Positions 1 through 11,501 are shown, counted from the first letter of the stretch. The stretch: DNA of 64,000 nucleotides from Tenodera sinensis (GCA_030765045.1 CM060964.1:152534705-152598704); one strand, 5' to 3'. A program made the numbers and translations. The notes: generated by a model from the letters alone, not told the origin.

Positions 1-98
1 ACATACCGTAGCAACGACATGCGTTTATTTATTAACGCTTTGAAAAGAAGTCTAAAAGCTGTTTTATTGTACAATAGGAGCTAATTTCCGTCGATCAG

Positions 99-800
99 TT
101 GTACATTCTGTTTCTGAAAGAATCATCTGAAAATCTTGAAACCATTTTAGAAAGAATTAGTTCCAAGGAACGTCAGTGGCTATTGTGCGGAGATCTAAAG
201 GTATCCAGTACCTTACTAGGGCAACAAGGAGGGTATATAAAATGCCCGTGCATTTTATGTGAATGGGACAATAGATACAGGTTTAAACACTGGACAGTGA
301 GAGGATGGCGTAAGAGAGAGAGAGAAAAAAAATACGTCATTTGCACCAGTCAGGTTGATCCAAAAAAAATGTTATTGCCTCCTTTGCATATAAAATTAGG
401 TATTATGAAACAATTCGTGTAAGCACTGGACAAGAATGATTCGTGTTTCAAATACCTGAGGAATAAATTTTCTGTGATGTCTGAAGCTAAGATGTAAGAG
501 GGCATACGATGACGGACCTCAGATTAGACAGCTAATGAATACTGCAGTTTTGGACACCATCAATGATAGAGAACCGCAAGCACGGTGTGCTTTCAAAGAG
601 ATGGTCAATAAGTTTCTTTGAAATATAAAAGATCCGCGATACGAAGAAATTGTAAGAAATATGCTGCGAAAGCTACGAGCTCGGGTGTAATGTTAGTTTA
701 CAGCTTTACTTCTTGACTCTCACTAGACTATTTTCCTGATAATTTTAGATCCCCAGTGATGAACAATTACGAGACCATCACTAAGCTGAAAATCGTGTTA
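99..800 (+). pseudogene. Fragment of a repetitive arthropod TE-associated protein
   Basis: An open stretch (99-422) carries the motifs LLGQQGGYIKCPCILCEWD and LPPLHIKLGIMKQFV. I recognise these from a protein family found in many copies in aphid and other arthropod genomes and usually annotated as uncharacterised. The similarity continues past the stop at 420-422 in broken frames (ALDKNDSCFKYL directly after it; LDYFPDNF near 720-750). The two CxxC-like cysteines in CPCILC suggest a zinc-binding knuckle. The gene has lost its N-terminus and has several stops and shifts, so it is a relic. The family behaves like a TE-encoded protein, but I cannot assign it to a superfamily. The start shown is only the first in-frame codon, not a true start. 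Confidence 0.55.
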
Positions 801-1310
801 ACTCGTATTTACTTAGAGTTGTTAAACTATGTACATTTTTATTAGAATTATCTTTTTGCACATTTCTGAACTTTCTCATATTTAGAGGTCCTTTCAGTAG
901 GATTTAGAGTGATATCATCTGAGCCACATATTCGATACTGTAAAATAGGAACTTATTTCCCTTTGTATTGTAACAAAACAGCAAAATTCGAAGTCCTGTT
1001 ACTTTCTATCTCTTCATATTCCTCTAAATTTTACTACAAGTGCACAATTTCCTTCTCGTTGCTAACACAATGTATGGTCTCTGCTATTACAATTCGCAAT
1101 TGTTCTTCTGATAATCTTTCTCAGTTTTTCCATGTCTTTCTCCAATTTCACTGTCCCTTATATATTTACTATTACGATACAATCACTCGACGACATATAC
1201 GCACTCGCTGACAGGCTGGCCGACTCGCCCTCGTAACTGAAAACTAAATGTACACGACGACTTACACAACTCAACTCGCTACAACTCTATCACTAACTCG
1301 GGTTCCTGCT
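801..1310. other. No gene recognised
   Basis: AT-rich sequence. An open frame on the plus strand (909-1,211) has no recognisable motif. This stretch lies downstream of the minus-strand promoter-like cluster at 1,311-1,423 and could be its transcribed leader, but I see no long minus-strand frame in it. Confidence 0.4.
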
Positions 1311-1423
1311 ACTGACTGTCTGTGTCTGTCCTATTTATACTGGAGCCGGCGCCACGTGAACTTCGAGGTCTTTTCATGCGCACGTGTATAATGATTCAGC
1401 AGAATTGCCGGGAAGTTTCTGGA
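1311..1423 (-). promoter_or_regulatory. Candidate core promoter with TATA box, initiator and heat-shock-like elements
   Basis: Read on the minus strand: TATAAATA at 1,339-1,332, and TCAGT, the arthropod initiator, at 1,315-1,311. The spacing from the first T of the TATA box to the initiator A is 26 nt, as expected for a TATA/Inr promoter. Upstream lie two CACGTG boxes (1,353-1,358 and 1,381-1,386) and a GAA/TTC array (GAAacTTC around 1,412-1,420, then further TTC and GAA units out to about 1,396) resembling a heat-shock element. No coding region was found downstream, so it may be an LTR promoter or an orphaned host promoter. Confidence 0.35.
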
Positions 1424-1949
1424 CGTTACTGGTGTTATTGCGCTGTTTGATCACATACACAGTCACTAGTTTGCTGTAGCCTCGGACCTTTCTTTTGTTT
1501 TATCACCATTTTTAAGATCACGTACACACACAATCGCTCCCCGTTTCCGAGGTCACCCTGTCCCCACCTCGCCCGTATATTGTTGTACGACCAATGTCAC
1601 AGTATCTTTAGTTGATGAAAGTACAAATGTGCAAGGCCTGGCTTCCATTGCTTAGCAAAAGGTGTATGAAGGATCAATAAAAGAAAGTTCCCAAGGAAGC
1701 AGTGATGTAATGATCACTATTCACTGGATATTGCAGAACAGATTCGGCAGTTCATACCTCAACTTCTTGCGACGAGAAGCTGGATGTATAATTTAACGTT
1801 ACTGAACGAATCGTGACGGCAACCTTAGTAAGATTACAAGCACAGACCAAAGAAAGTCATGCATCTAGAGGTCCAGTTTGTGATACAAAAATTCCAAATA
1901 TAGTCATAACTTAAGTTATGCACATATTTGTGAGTGTAAAATGTCTAAT
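1424..1949. other. No gene recognised
   Basis: Mixed-composition sequence with no open frame of note. It precedes a SINE copy. Confidence 0.4.
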
Positions 1950-2278
1950 AGTGGCGGCGTCGTGACCGAGAACGGTTAGATCGTTCGCCTATCACTAAGG
2001 TTCGATTCCAGGGACCCGCAAGTGGTATTCGTGGTGGACGAAGCTTTCTAATCATTTTCGCCTGCATTTAATGTCATTCGCTTCCTCATGTCATACCTGG
2101 TGCTGGGCCGACCACTCGCTTTCAGGTCTTCACTCTGTCCGAACCATGGGTTCGTCTGCTTCCCAACAGGCACCTGACCCTAGGCACAGGCTTGTCAGGG
2201 TGTGTGACTCCTCCATACGGGGATGGTAATCAGATAAAGAAAATGTCTGTCTTAATCGGCTTTTTTTTTTTTTTTTTC
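1950..2278 (+). mobile_element. SINE family B, diverged copy
   Basis: Shares with the copies at 6,650-7,115 and 10,310-10,762 the block beginning near GGCGGCGTCGTGACCGAG, the segment gtggtattcgtggtggacga, the segment ctttcaggtcttcactctg, and the tail block cctgaccctaggc. The first block looks like a tRNA-type internal promoter A box; a B-box-like GGTTCGATTCC follows. The copy lacks the 5' unit seen at 10,310 and ends in a T run (2,262-2,278). Confidence 0.65.
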
Positions 2279-4099
2279 AAGGTCCCTGAAATGGGCAAAC
2301 ATTTTCGTTGAATTTCTCTCACCTCGCCTCCCAAATGTTTGTCCCTGGTGCATGTATTGTAACCCGTATTACAACTAAGTGATGTCCACATGAAAACTAT
2401 GTATTTTACTTCAATTTCACAGGGGCCGAAAGGTCGCTAGGAAAAACATCTTGTAGTAAAAACAGTTAAGTTTTGCATATTTATTATCGTTTTTAACTTT
2501 AAATTTGGCACTAGCAAAAATATGAAGTACGGGAAGGGAAAAAAAATGTGTATAAGCTCATAACAGATCAGGCGCGTCTACACATGCAAATATGTATGCC
2601 TGGAGCACCTTATGTGTAGTTACTTAATGAAAATAAATATGAACGACACGCTCAAACTTCCCTCCCACTGCAGTTTACGTGACAAAAAAGTATGACTACT
2701 ATATTAGATGGTTTAACGTTATTAATGAAAGAGTACAAGCCACTGTACAGATTATATGCTGTATCAACTGAAATGTCGAGCTTTATGTCAGAATCGAAAT
2801 AGTAATTTAACATCTTCGTGACTATACAACACACTGGTTGGGTACATATGTCTTTTTGAATGCTCGTACACCTGTGATTCTCTGGTCGTATGTGTTGCCA
2901 CTTCTTCTGAGGCCGATTTTGATATTCGATCGAGGTGAGAACTGCTTCATTCGATGCGACTTTGCAGAATTGGTGTGCGTTATGTAGTTTATAAAATGGG
3001 CAAGGAAACCGAGAAAGCTCCAATTTAGCGCGTCCTGTGCCTCTTAAGTAAATTTTTTATTGGATGTGAATCATTTATCTATCGAAACACATAAATGAGG
3101 TGTCATTGGGCGTCAAAAGTGGGCCTCATACGTCTATCACTATGACTGCCTAAACTCGAAGTACTTAGAGGTAGCAGATTTACCTAGCGCCTGTTTATTC
3201 CAATTTTTACTCGTTTGTAAAGCACTGTTATGTATTCTTAATTAGTTACATATGTAGGTAACGTAGCTATGCGGAATATTTTACTTTGTATTTGGGCCGG
3301 AAGGTGTCATGTGGTTTTGTTTGGACGAAGTGGAGGAAAATACCGTTTAACCCTGGACTGCAAAGATGCAGTTCCAGTTGCGGAATTATGGTTGTCGCAA
3401 AACTTACTGGCGAGTGGCTCGATCCGACATCCAAACATAGGCTTGCTACGCCTTGCAGTATTGTATAACTAAACACGCTGTGAAATTTCGCTGTACAGCC
3501 GCTGATACAAATCACCTAAAACCACAAAATTTCCCTGCACAACAGGAAAAAGAATAGAAATAATCAGCTGTCAGCCGCCATTAAATTTTGCGACCACCGT
3601 AGAAGGTACTCCAGTGCTTTCCAGCCTCCATTACTCAAATTTCAGCTAGTATTTGAGCATAATATTCAAGCAATTAATTTAGAGCATAGTACTTCTTTAT
3701 GGAAGAAAAACAATACCTATAAGCATTGCCCAAATGTTTACACAAAATACAGAAATTGTGTATAATCTTTGAAAATTACCTCATGTAAAGGATAACAGTA
3801 TGCGTGAAGGGATATGAACTCGTTACTTGGGTTGTAGCCAAGGTGCTCGGGTCAGTCCTGGAAATACGATACGGACAGAAGGGAAGTAAGGAACAAGCGA
3901 GGAGTGTTACAGTACGGCTAGTTCAATCGGCACAGCTACACTCTTCTGTGAGGGATGACAGCTTTGGCTCCAGGTAACAAGATTTTCTTTTTACTCAAAC
4001 CAGAAGTCATTAAAACTAAACGGAAAATATTTTCTTTTCCTATCCTACAACAGTATGCTGGAATCGAAGTTTCTATTCCACTCTTGTACTCTTTCGGCA
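2279..4099. other. No gene recognised
   Basis: Open frames exist on both strands (2,652-3,023 minus; 3,267-3,515 on both strands) but carry no family motifs and mask one another. Nothing else is supported here. Confidence 0.4.
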
Positions 4100-4742
4100 T
4101 GAAGCTGTCCTTGCAATGGATGAAACTTATACAATTATTAACTGAATATGTGTAGGACGAGGTTTTGTAAAACCACATTGGTAGAAGTATTTCATGCCAG
4201 GCCTTACCACACGGTCTTACATAACGGTACCCTCTTTCGATCCGTGGGGTGAGTGACACTCAAAGGGGTGGTTTGCAGGTATGCTGGAAGAAAGTGGGCA
4301 AAAGGCATACAAAACTCCCTTAGTAGTTTGACCGACCGCAACGCTTCGAGGTAGTGCGGAACATTACACGTGGGCGTGCTACTGAAAAGAACACTACTCT
4401 TCCACGTATAGCGACAATTTATTCACACTGTAAGCTGATCTAATTGTGAAGGCGTGAAGATCCATAGAAACATGAAAGCACATTCTTGCACACACTTCGA
4501 TTATTACGGTAGCGAGTGAACCAAAACAGTTTTGGGAAAATAAAAGTATTCTACGCAGTCGAGTGTTTACCTCAGAAACTAACACACCAGATCCAGGACG
4601 CCCCACACCCTGATATATAGATAAGTCATCCATGTAAGAGCGACCCAAGGAAAACCCAACATCCCAAAGCTTCACCCTTCCATCCTGAGTAACAAATTAT
4701 GAGGTAATGAGTTGGGTGACGCAGTGAAACCGGGCAGCCTCA
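4100..4742 (+). repeat. 5' LTR of Gypsy-1
   Basis: Begins TGAAGCTGTCCTTGC and ends CGGGCAGCCTCA, matching TG...CA LTR ends. It aligns along its length with 14,866-15,513, with scattered substitutions and small indels, so the insertion is old. A primer-binding-like site follows within a few bases. Confidence 0.85.
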
Positions 4743-4746
4743 TAAA

Positions 4747-4765
4747 TTGGCGCAGCAACGTACGG
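4747..4765 (+). promoter_or_regulatory. Primer-binding site of Gypsy-1
   Basis: TTGGCGCAGCAACGTACGG lies 4 bases after the 5' LTR. The TGGCGCAG start is typical of tRNA primer sites in insect gypsy elements. I do not assign the primer tRNA. Confidence 0.6.
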
Positions 4766-5305
4766 GTTTCCCTTGCGGAAGTCCTGGACGCCGGCAGACA
4801 GATTGCTATGACGAGCTACTGGAGAGCATAGACGACGAAGGACGACGAAACGACACTCAGATCATCGCAGGATCGACAGCAGCAGGAAGCGGATGTCGAG
4901 GGAGGCAACAGCAACTCAACATAACCCCCAGTGAAAGTGCCAAAACAGTGCTCATCATGCAGGTACAACGCAACTTAGAAATGGATAGGAGTAAGTGTGC
5001 ATGTTATCGCTTGTATGTCAGTGTTTATATGTGTGTGTATATTTGTAGTAGTCATAAGAAGGTTGTAGTTGCATGAGTAGACAGGTGCTGCCAATATGGG
5101 GATTAATAAAGTATTAACTTAAAGGGGAATAGGTGAATGTTGCTCAGAAACAGAAAAATGGTAGTTGTAGAAGACAAAATCGGTGATAACGAAAGCATAG
5201 AAAGAATTAGTGATCGAGGGAGGCGCAAAGTAGCGTAGAATCAGAAATTTATGTTAGGCAGGGAGAGCATCCCCCTTTGCAAAATTTAGAATCGAGAACC
5301 ATAGA

Positions 5306-5846
5306 ATGTCTCATGCAGCAACTGTTGGGAAAAATGACAAACCTAAAAAACAAAATGTCATCCTAAGCATCACAGTTGGAACAACATATGTCATCCCAAG
5401 CATCAAAGAACAGCAAATGTCAGCCCAGCTGTCCCAGTTAGATAGTAGATTATCCTCACAAGACGAGCGGTTAAGTCTAGAGCTTGATAAACGGGAGCGT
5501 AAGTTCGCAGAGAAGCGGAAACAGCTAAGGAATAAAGTAGAAAAACAACTAAGTGTTGTGAATGAAGTTGTTACTTCAAAGTGCTCTGCAGGGAGAAATT
5601 AGCTTGGTAAGAAGTGAATTACAATCCACTCAGGGGGAGGTTATGCAAATCAGGCTAGAGTGTAGCGAAGAGATTGGCAGCATCAGAAATACTGTAAATG
5701 AAAGTGTGAATAATATATTAGAGAAAATGCAAATCGAGACGAGAACTGCTTGTGTTGCATTAGAAGAACAACAAAAATCATTCGAAACCGGTTTAAATGC
5801 TAAAATAGGAAGTTTTAAGAAAATAGTAAATGACGCTCAAGATTAG
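5306..5846 (+). pseudogene. Gypsy-1 gag, N-terminal coiled-coil part
   Basis: Two overlapping frames (5,306-5,602 and 5,562-5,846) joined by a shift encode a highly charged helical region: QLSQLDSRLSSQDERLSLEL, then RKFAEKRKQL, then repeated E/Q-rich heptads with NNILEKMQIETR. This is the coiled-coil segment that precedes the capsid part in many insect gypsy gag proteins. It lies downstream of the LTR and primer site, as expected, and ends in stops before the capsid frame. Confidence 0.6.
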
Positions 5847-5939
5847 CAAATTAACAAATTGAGAGGCGAAATGACACAAGTAGTTGCCGTCCAGGGCGAA
5901 GCTTTGCATGTTAGGATTAGATAAATTGCGGTCAAAGAA

Positions 5940-6640
5940 GTGCGGGCGGCGATGGAAAATGTTAATATAGGCAATGTACAGGACCACGCTTCCCCGCTCC
6001 CCGCAGCCACAGGTAGTGGATTAAGTGTTGGAAGGACGGGAGGCCAGGCGTGTGCTTCGTCATCCCCGAACGCGAGCTACAATCTGCAGTGTACCCGAAC
6101 CACGACTACTGGTTACAATGTCAATGCCGTTTTAAAACTCTCAGTCCCAAAATTTGACAGTGAACGCTTAAATTAAATTAAATTATTTTGTTGTTTAACG
6201 ACGCTGTCAATTGCCAGGATCACATCAGCGTCGCCGGTGTGCCGGAATTTTGTCCCGCAGGAGTTCTTTTACATGCCAGTAAATCTACTGACATGGAGCT
6301 GTCTTTTTTAAGCACGCTTAAAAACCATCGGCCTGGGCCGGGTTTGAACCAGCGACAGTGAACGCGACAATGCAAAACAGTTCATAAACGATACTTAAGC
6401 ATATTTCGGTTTGAGGGGAATTTCCGATAATTATCGGATGATTATTATACAGAGAAGCCTGACAGGGTCGGCGCTAAGTTCGTTCGGTTTAACCATCGTG
6501 AAATTGGCCCAATATGAGCATTTTAGGACCGCATTTTTACAAAAATATTGGAGCTAAGCCGCACAACAATTTAAGAAGCCAAATAAACAATAGAAAATAC
6601 CATCAGGGAAGCCGAGAGTCAATGACTGGTTACTTCCTGC
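5940..6640 (+). pseudogene. Gypsy-1 gag capsid region, split by a SINE
   Basis: The frame ends in KLSVPKFDSER at 6,167, where SINE A is inserted. After the SINE the gag-type sequence resumes at 6,366 (NAKQFINDT, AYFGLRGI, LAQYEHFRTAFLQKYW). This follows the usual capsid pattern of a PKF motif, a short NPxQFL-like segment and a W near the end of the helical domain. Two stops interrupt the downstream part. A second SINE ends this part near 6,645. Confidence 0.7.
6168..6353 (-). mobile_element. SINE family A, copy 1, in Gypsy-1 gag
   Basis: Flanked by a perfect 12-bp target duplication GACAGTGAACGC (6,156-6,167 and 6,354-6,365). On the minus strand it begins within the B box (ggttcaaacc) and runs through cgatggtttttaagc, the conserved body and an A/T-rich tail, so the 5' tRNA-like head is mostly truncated. 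The body matches copies at about 13,652 and 34,762. Confidence 0.9.
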
Positions 6641-6649
6641 GATTTGATA

Positions 6650-7115
6650 TACTTTCTTCTTTCCCTGATTACCCTCTTATGTAGGACTTACACCCCCTAG
6701 GACTTTACAAGCCAGCCTAGGGTCAGACGCCTGTCGGGGAGCAGAGGGACCTCTGGACCAGACAGAGTGAAGACCTAGAAGCAGGTGGTCAGTCAAGCAC
6801 CAGCGAGGAAGCGGATGATATGAAATGCAGGAGAAATGGGTGATTGGAGAGATGATGGAGCAATTGGTGGAATGAGTGGCGGGGGAAATCGGAGAACCCG
6901 GAGAAAACCCGCCCAGGCGCCGCTTCGTCCATCACGAATACCACATGCGGGTCCCGCCTAGGTGGTAGGCGAACGGTCTATCCACTCAGCCACGGCGCCG
7001 CCATTATACTTCCAGGCTCAGGGAAGGATGAGAAATAATCCTGGCTGGAGAAAAATTCCTACCCCCTGCCCGGGACCCCTTGCAGGCAGGTGCTCTAGCA
7101 ATTGCGCTAAGGGGT
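6650..7115 (-). mobile_element. SINE family B, copy in Gypsy-1 gag
   Basis: Reverse-complement match to 10,310-10,762 over nearly its whole length, including ggcgccgtggctgagtgg (A-box-like), the ctccagccaggatta block and the cagcctagggtcagacgcc block. The host gag resumes at about 7,125 (LGKLNKFLEPPMPEPEF). A short shared gcgatt at both junctions (6,639-6,644 and near 7,120) could be part of the target duplication. The open frame starting at 6,962 runs through SINE sequence into gag and is not a natural gene. Confidence 0.8.
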
Positions 7116-7119
7116 CAGC

Positions 7120-7309
7120 GCGATTAGGTAAATTGAATAAATTTTTAGAACCACCAATGCCCGAACCAGAATTTCTATCCTTAATGGTAAGGCACTACCC
7201 TGACGCAATACGACTAGTAGTAGCGAGACCGCGAACTCTCAGTGAAGCGATGGAATTGCTAGCAGCTTTGCAGGGTCACGGACCACAATTTACTGAACAA
7301 AGCTCCTGA
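7120..7309 (+). pseudogene. Gypsy-1 gag, C-terminal capsid part
   Basis: KFLEPPMPEPEFLSLMVRHY, then PDAIRLVVARPRTLSEAMELLAAL, fits the conserved end of gypsy gag (a motif with PMxExELxxLxxxHFP, then a helix with EAxxLL). It ends at a TGA (7,307-7,309). From 7,310 to 7,868 I see only shifted frames, with a possible CxC remnant (RPYCKCRSD) and no intact zinc knuckle. Confidence 0.65.
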
Positions 7310-7868
7310 GAGAGGGCAAAAAGCTACAACCAACTACTACATCGAAATGATGGGATGAGGGCACAGGTACCTCCAAACAAGCATAATAGCACGGGTCAGT
7401 CAGTGAGGCCGAGAAATAAGAGGCCATATTGTAAATGCCGAAGTGACGTACAGTCACAGGAATGACCGATATAACTCAAGGTCATACTAGGATTACCCAG
7501 TGCACTTGATGCCATACTCGAGACGAAGAAATTCAGACATAGGAAGCCAACAGAAACTATCGAAACGAATGGAATAAGTGTGATGCCGGGACTAGGGCCC
7601 GAGACGGTAGATTTTACGGTGCGCGATCGGGCCGATATGTTAATAATAACAGCCCAACGCCACGTACACAGGAACAGACACGCACCCTACACCGAACAGC
7701 GAGCATACGATAAATGAAAATCAGAGGGCGCAATCTCCACCGAGAGCGGAAAACTAAGCTCCGAAATGAAAGGACGTCTGAAGTCTTACATCCCGCCGGG
7801 GACTTTCCAGAAATCAGCAATGGCACGAAAACAGATCACCCTACCGTAAAAAACAACGAAAAGTAATA

Positions 7869-8238
7869 ATGCGCGCACAGCCAGGCAAAATTGTAGGTTT
7901 CGGCAACGTAGATATAATGCAGGAATTTATGGAAGCTCCTCGCATAACTGCTAAAATTTCAGGAATAAACTTTCAGTTAATCCTAGACCCAAGGGGCATT
8001 AGTAACGGTTTGCAGCGAAAACGTACTCGATCAGCTGCAGCAGATGAAATTAAAACCACAGACATTGCCTGTTAACGCATATTGCAGTGGCGGAATAGGA
8101 AAATCAAAACAAGAGATTTCGCAGCAAATTTTGAAAACGGCAAATGTAAATGGACAAGAAATTGAGTTTGTATGTTTCGTGATAAAAGGCCTCGTCGCTG
8201 ACATAATTATTGGAAGCGATTTATTAAATGCCCTGTAA
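7869..8238 (+). pseudogene. Gypsy-1 aspartic protease region
   Basis: Two frames (7,869-8,075 and 8,044-8,238). The first has RITAKISGINFQLILDPRGI, where a retropepsin would have the LVDTGA catalytic motif; the TGA part is degraded. The second ends VADIIIGSDLLNAL, matching the conserved ILGxDxL motif near the retropepsin C-terminus. The position between gag and reverse transcriptase supports the call. One frameshift and the damaged active site show it is dead. Confidence 0.65.
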
Positions 8239-8670
8239 GCTGTGATCGATTATGAGAAAGTGTGCGTAACGTAAAGATATCCGGAGGAATAATTACAATA
8301 CCTTTTACCTCAATCATCACTACTGACGGTATAAACATAGCCGAAGAGGAACGCGTTTTGCATAATGAGGAATTCTTTGTCGAAATAATAAATATTGAAA
8401 ATTGCCCGGGAGTTGTTAGAATAATGCGCAACAGGTACAGTGCACAGGCGAGTATAGCGACTTAAATGGGAAAATAATTAGCAGTTTGGTTAGGGTGAAT
8501 ATGGTCGCGGGACGTGATGGTTTAGGAGGGAGAGAGACAACATTCGACAAATGCAAAATAACTTAGGAATGCGGAAAAGTCATTCTTCAACCGCGTTAAG
8601 AAATATGTAACTCAAGTAGACGGACTGAGCGAGAAACAACAGGAAATAATGTTGAGATCTTAATGGCACA

Positions 8671-9965
8671 TAGGCCTTTTCACCAATAAGACAGCTTTAT
8701 GCAAGTCGTTCCAATATTCGTTTGAGGTAACTGACAAATGTAGGATGATACCCTTGGATATGAAGGAGGCGGTTGACGACAAAATTAATGAAATGCTCGG
8801 AGAAGGGATTATCGAAGAATCTAACATGCCTTGTATACAGCCATTGTGTATAGTCAGGAAGAAAGAAGGTACAGTTAGTGACAATTGATGCACGCAAATT
8901 GAACCGATATATTGTCACGCCCTGCCCTGGAAGGGTGTGTGACAGGACGCAACATGGGAGAGTAGCTAGGTAGTTAGGGTAGAGGGAGCAACTCATGGCA
9001 CCAACACAAGTTACAGAAATAGACTTTTAATATAGCTAAATAAGATACGAGATTACAGAAAGTAAGCAAGCCGTTATGTGAACAATAGAGGTTACCTTGA
9101 GCAGCTGTAAGGTATGAGTCCAGGTTATGGGTGATGTCTTGTAGAACCCATAGCACCCCTGGCCTACCCTGCTGACCATTCGAACATCCCAGCGACGTGG
9201 ATTCGTTTAACACCTAAAACTGGTCTCTCGGCTTGATGAGAATTCGGGGTTTTTAAATGTATGAACTTCGTTTACCAGGCAGCTTAGTCAATACTTGGTC
9301 AGCAATGACTGCGGGTGAAGGACCGAGGTAGGTGCATGACCTAGCCGTGCAAGCGATCTTGAAGGAAACGACTTTTAAGAATAACCTGGCTCATACGTTA
9401 CAATATAGCTCCGGACCAAGTTTCTACAGAAAACAGGGAATTCTCGCCGGGATAAGTACACAGCGATGGTTTACGCCGCTAGATTTAAGGAATTGCTATC
9501 TTCAAATTGAACTGGATCCAAAGTTAAGGGAGTACACCGGGTTCATCCATAAATCCCGAGTATTTACCTATCGTCGTTGCCCTTTTGGAATGAGTGTTTC
9601 AGGTAGTGAATTTCTACGAGCAATGCATACCATATTTGGTAACCAATCGGAGCGATACGTCTCACAATATGTGGACGATTTTTCTAATTCACGACCTAGA
9701 AATAGATGAACACCTTGATCATCTCGAAAATAGTTTTTGGAAAACTACATAAACACGGATTGGGATAAATGCAAATTCTTTGCAACGTCCGTAATGCTTC
9801 TGGGCTATGTAATTTCGGGTGCAGGACAAAGGAAGAGTCAAGCGGTATTAAGAATCCCGCGTCCCAAAAATGTGAAACAAGTGAAGAAACTTTTGGGCAT
9901 GCTAGGGTACCAAAGTCGTTTTTTATTGAATTACGCGAGAGACAGCACCGCTCAGGGCACTATTA
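8671..9965 (+). pseudogene. Gypsy-1 reverse transcriptase, interrupted
   Basis: The first part (8,671-8,912) contains KINEMLGEGIIEESNMPCIQ and VTIDARKLNRYI, standard N-terminal RT blocks. It is cut by a foreign insert and resumes at about 9,465 with RWFTPLDLRNCYLQIELD, GFIHKSRVFTYRRCPFGM and the catalytic QYVDDF box at about 9,665-9,685. The next frame (9,737-10,018) gives the thumb region (KCKFFATSVMLLGYVIS, VKKLLGMLGYQSRFL). The frame changes several times. Confidence 0.85.
8913..9455. mobile_element. Unassigned insert in Gypsy-1 RT (possible solo LTR)
   Basis: RT similarity stops at 8,912 and resumes at about 9,465. The insert begins TGTCACGCCCTG, a common LTR start, with a local inverted repeat TGTCAC...GTGACA (to about 8,944). 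I could not fix its right end or a target duplication, and I found no second copy in this window. Confidence 0.35.
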
Positions 9966-9975
9966 AAAACACAAA

Positions 9976-10309
9976 ATGCCGTTGTCTGAGGCGGAGGAAA
10001 GAGCGTTCCAGCGATTAAAGGAGTTGTTTACTAATACCATGTTACTAACACGCCCCAAGATGGAATACCCGTTTTTAATATACACGGATGCATCAAGAGT
10101 AGCTTACGCGTGCATACTGACTCAGAGATTCCAAGATGGCGAACTGCGCATCATAACTACAGCGTCGAGGTCACTGAACCGAGCGGAACTCATGGCCAGT
10201 GTTACGGAGCAAGAGATAGATGCAATATTTTTTGCTCTCCAAAAGTCCAAGCATTATGTTTATAATATACAAATAGTCGTATATACTGACCATGTGAGCT
10301 TGTCGGCTG
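9976..10309 (+). pseudogene. Gypsy-1 RNase H domain
   Basis: The frame contains SEAEERAFQRLKELFTNTML (the connection region), FLIYTDASRVAYACILTQ with the first catalytic Asp, VTEQEIDAIFFALQKSKHYV with the catalytic Glu, and IQIVVYTDHVSLS with another Asp. This is the RT-linked RNase H of Ty3/gypsy elements. It ends abruptly where SINE B begins; the last residues of the open frame (QGVPGSIPGRG) are SINE-derived. Confidence 0.85.
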
Positions 10310-10762
10310 CTGTAGCACAGTTGCAAGGGGTCCCGGGTTCGATTCCTGGTAGGGGGTAGGAATTTTTCTCCAGCCAGGATTATTCCTCATCCTTTCCTGA
10401 GTCTGGAAGTATAATGGCGGCGCCGTGGCTGAGTGGTTAGATCGCTCGCCTACCATATAGGCGGGACCCACATGTGGTATTCGTGGTGGACGAAGCGGCC
10501 TCTGGGCAGGTTTTCTCCGGGTTCTCCGGTTTCCCCCACCATTCATTCCACCAATTGCACCATTATCACCCTTCCAATCATCCATTTCGCCTGCATTTCA
10601 AACCATCCTCTTCCTCACTATCATACCATGGTGCTTGGCTGACCACCTGCTTCCAGGTCTTCACTCTGGTCCAGAGCTCCCCGACAGGCGTGTGACCCTA
10701 GGCTGGCTTGTAAGTCATACATAAGCGGAGGGCAATCAAGGGAAAGAAGAAAGAAGTGAACT
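10310..10762 (+). mobile_element. SINE family B, longest copy
   Basis: Starts with GTAGCACAGTTGCAAGGGG and GGTTCGATTCC, a B-box-like sequence. A second promoter-like unit follows (GCCGTGGCTGAGTGGTTAG at about 10,421), so the element may be built from two tRNA-related units. It ends with cctaggctggcttgtaagtc and an A/G-rich tail (aagggaaagaagaaagaag). Matching copies lie at 6,650-7,115 (minus) and 1,950-2,278. Confidence 0.8.
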
Positions 10763-10771
10763 ACCTCATGA

Positions 10772-10828
10772 CGAGTAGTAGTTATATTTGAGTAGTAGTT
10801 ATATTCGAGTAGTAGTTATATTCACGAG
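10772..10828. repeat. Short tandem repeat, three units of about 19 bp
   Basis: The unit GAGTAGTAGTTATATT plus 2-3 bases recurs three times just after the SINE B tail, within Gypsy-1 pol. Confidence 0.75.
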
Positions 10829-11029
10829 ATAATGGCGCATAACATGAATATACGTCATATCCCAGGAAGTAGCAATATTTTAGTGTCCTGCTGTCAAGTG
10901 TCAAAGTAGATGGGGATCTCACTGAAAGAATAGGGAACACACAAAGAGAACTAAGCTTAAACAGCAGTGTGGCCAGTAAACTGAGACAGCTGCAAAGGCA
11001 GCAACAGGAAGAGGTCCAAAATATGGGAA

Positions 11030-11447
11030 GGTATCCTTCCTATCGATTCGGACAGTAAAGGCAAATACGGAAAATTGGACGGCGTCGTGTACAAGCTGGA
11101 TGGCAAGTACGCCCCAGCGTGGAAGTCATACGTTCCGTCATCATTGAAAGAACTAGTCATTGAAGTCTTTTCATGCAGGTGTGGAGAGGACTACCAGCAT
11201 GGCCATAGCGGAACACATACATTCCTAAACTAGGTCGGAAAGTGCGAGCGTTCATAGCTACGTGTGAGGTGTGCCAAAAGGCTAAACACCTACATTTCCG
11301 ATTTGATCGGCCACCCAAGGCGATATTGATAGAGGCCCCATTAGAGTTATAGTGACTGATGCATATGGTCCTTTACCAACAGCGACAACCGGCTTAAAGT
11401 ATATATCAGTACTGGTTGACGAATGTCAAAATTTGACACTATACCTG

Positions 11448-11501
<54 letters not shown>

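Noticed and set aside
3267..3515. Overlapping frames on both strands
   Set aside because: They mask each other, lack motifs and have no supporting context.
3936..4675. Frames on both strands in the 5' LTR region
   Set aside because: They overlap the 5' LTR of Gypsy-1, whose partner at 14,866-15,513 does not preserve them.
6962..7309. A 115-residue gene
   Set aside because: Its first part is SINE B sequence fused by chance to the Gypsy-1 gag relic.
10202..10695. Frames of 69-127 residues on both strands
   Set aside because: They read through SINE B in both orientations; this repeat produces similar false proteins wherever it lies.
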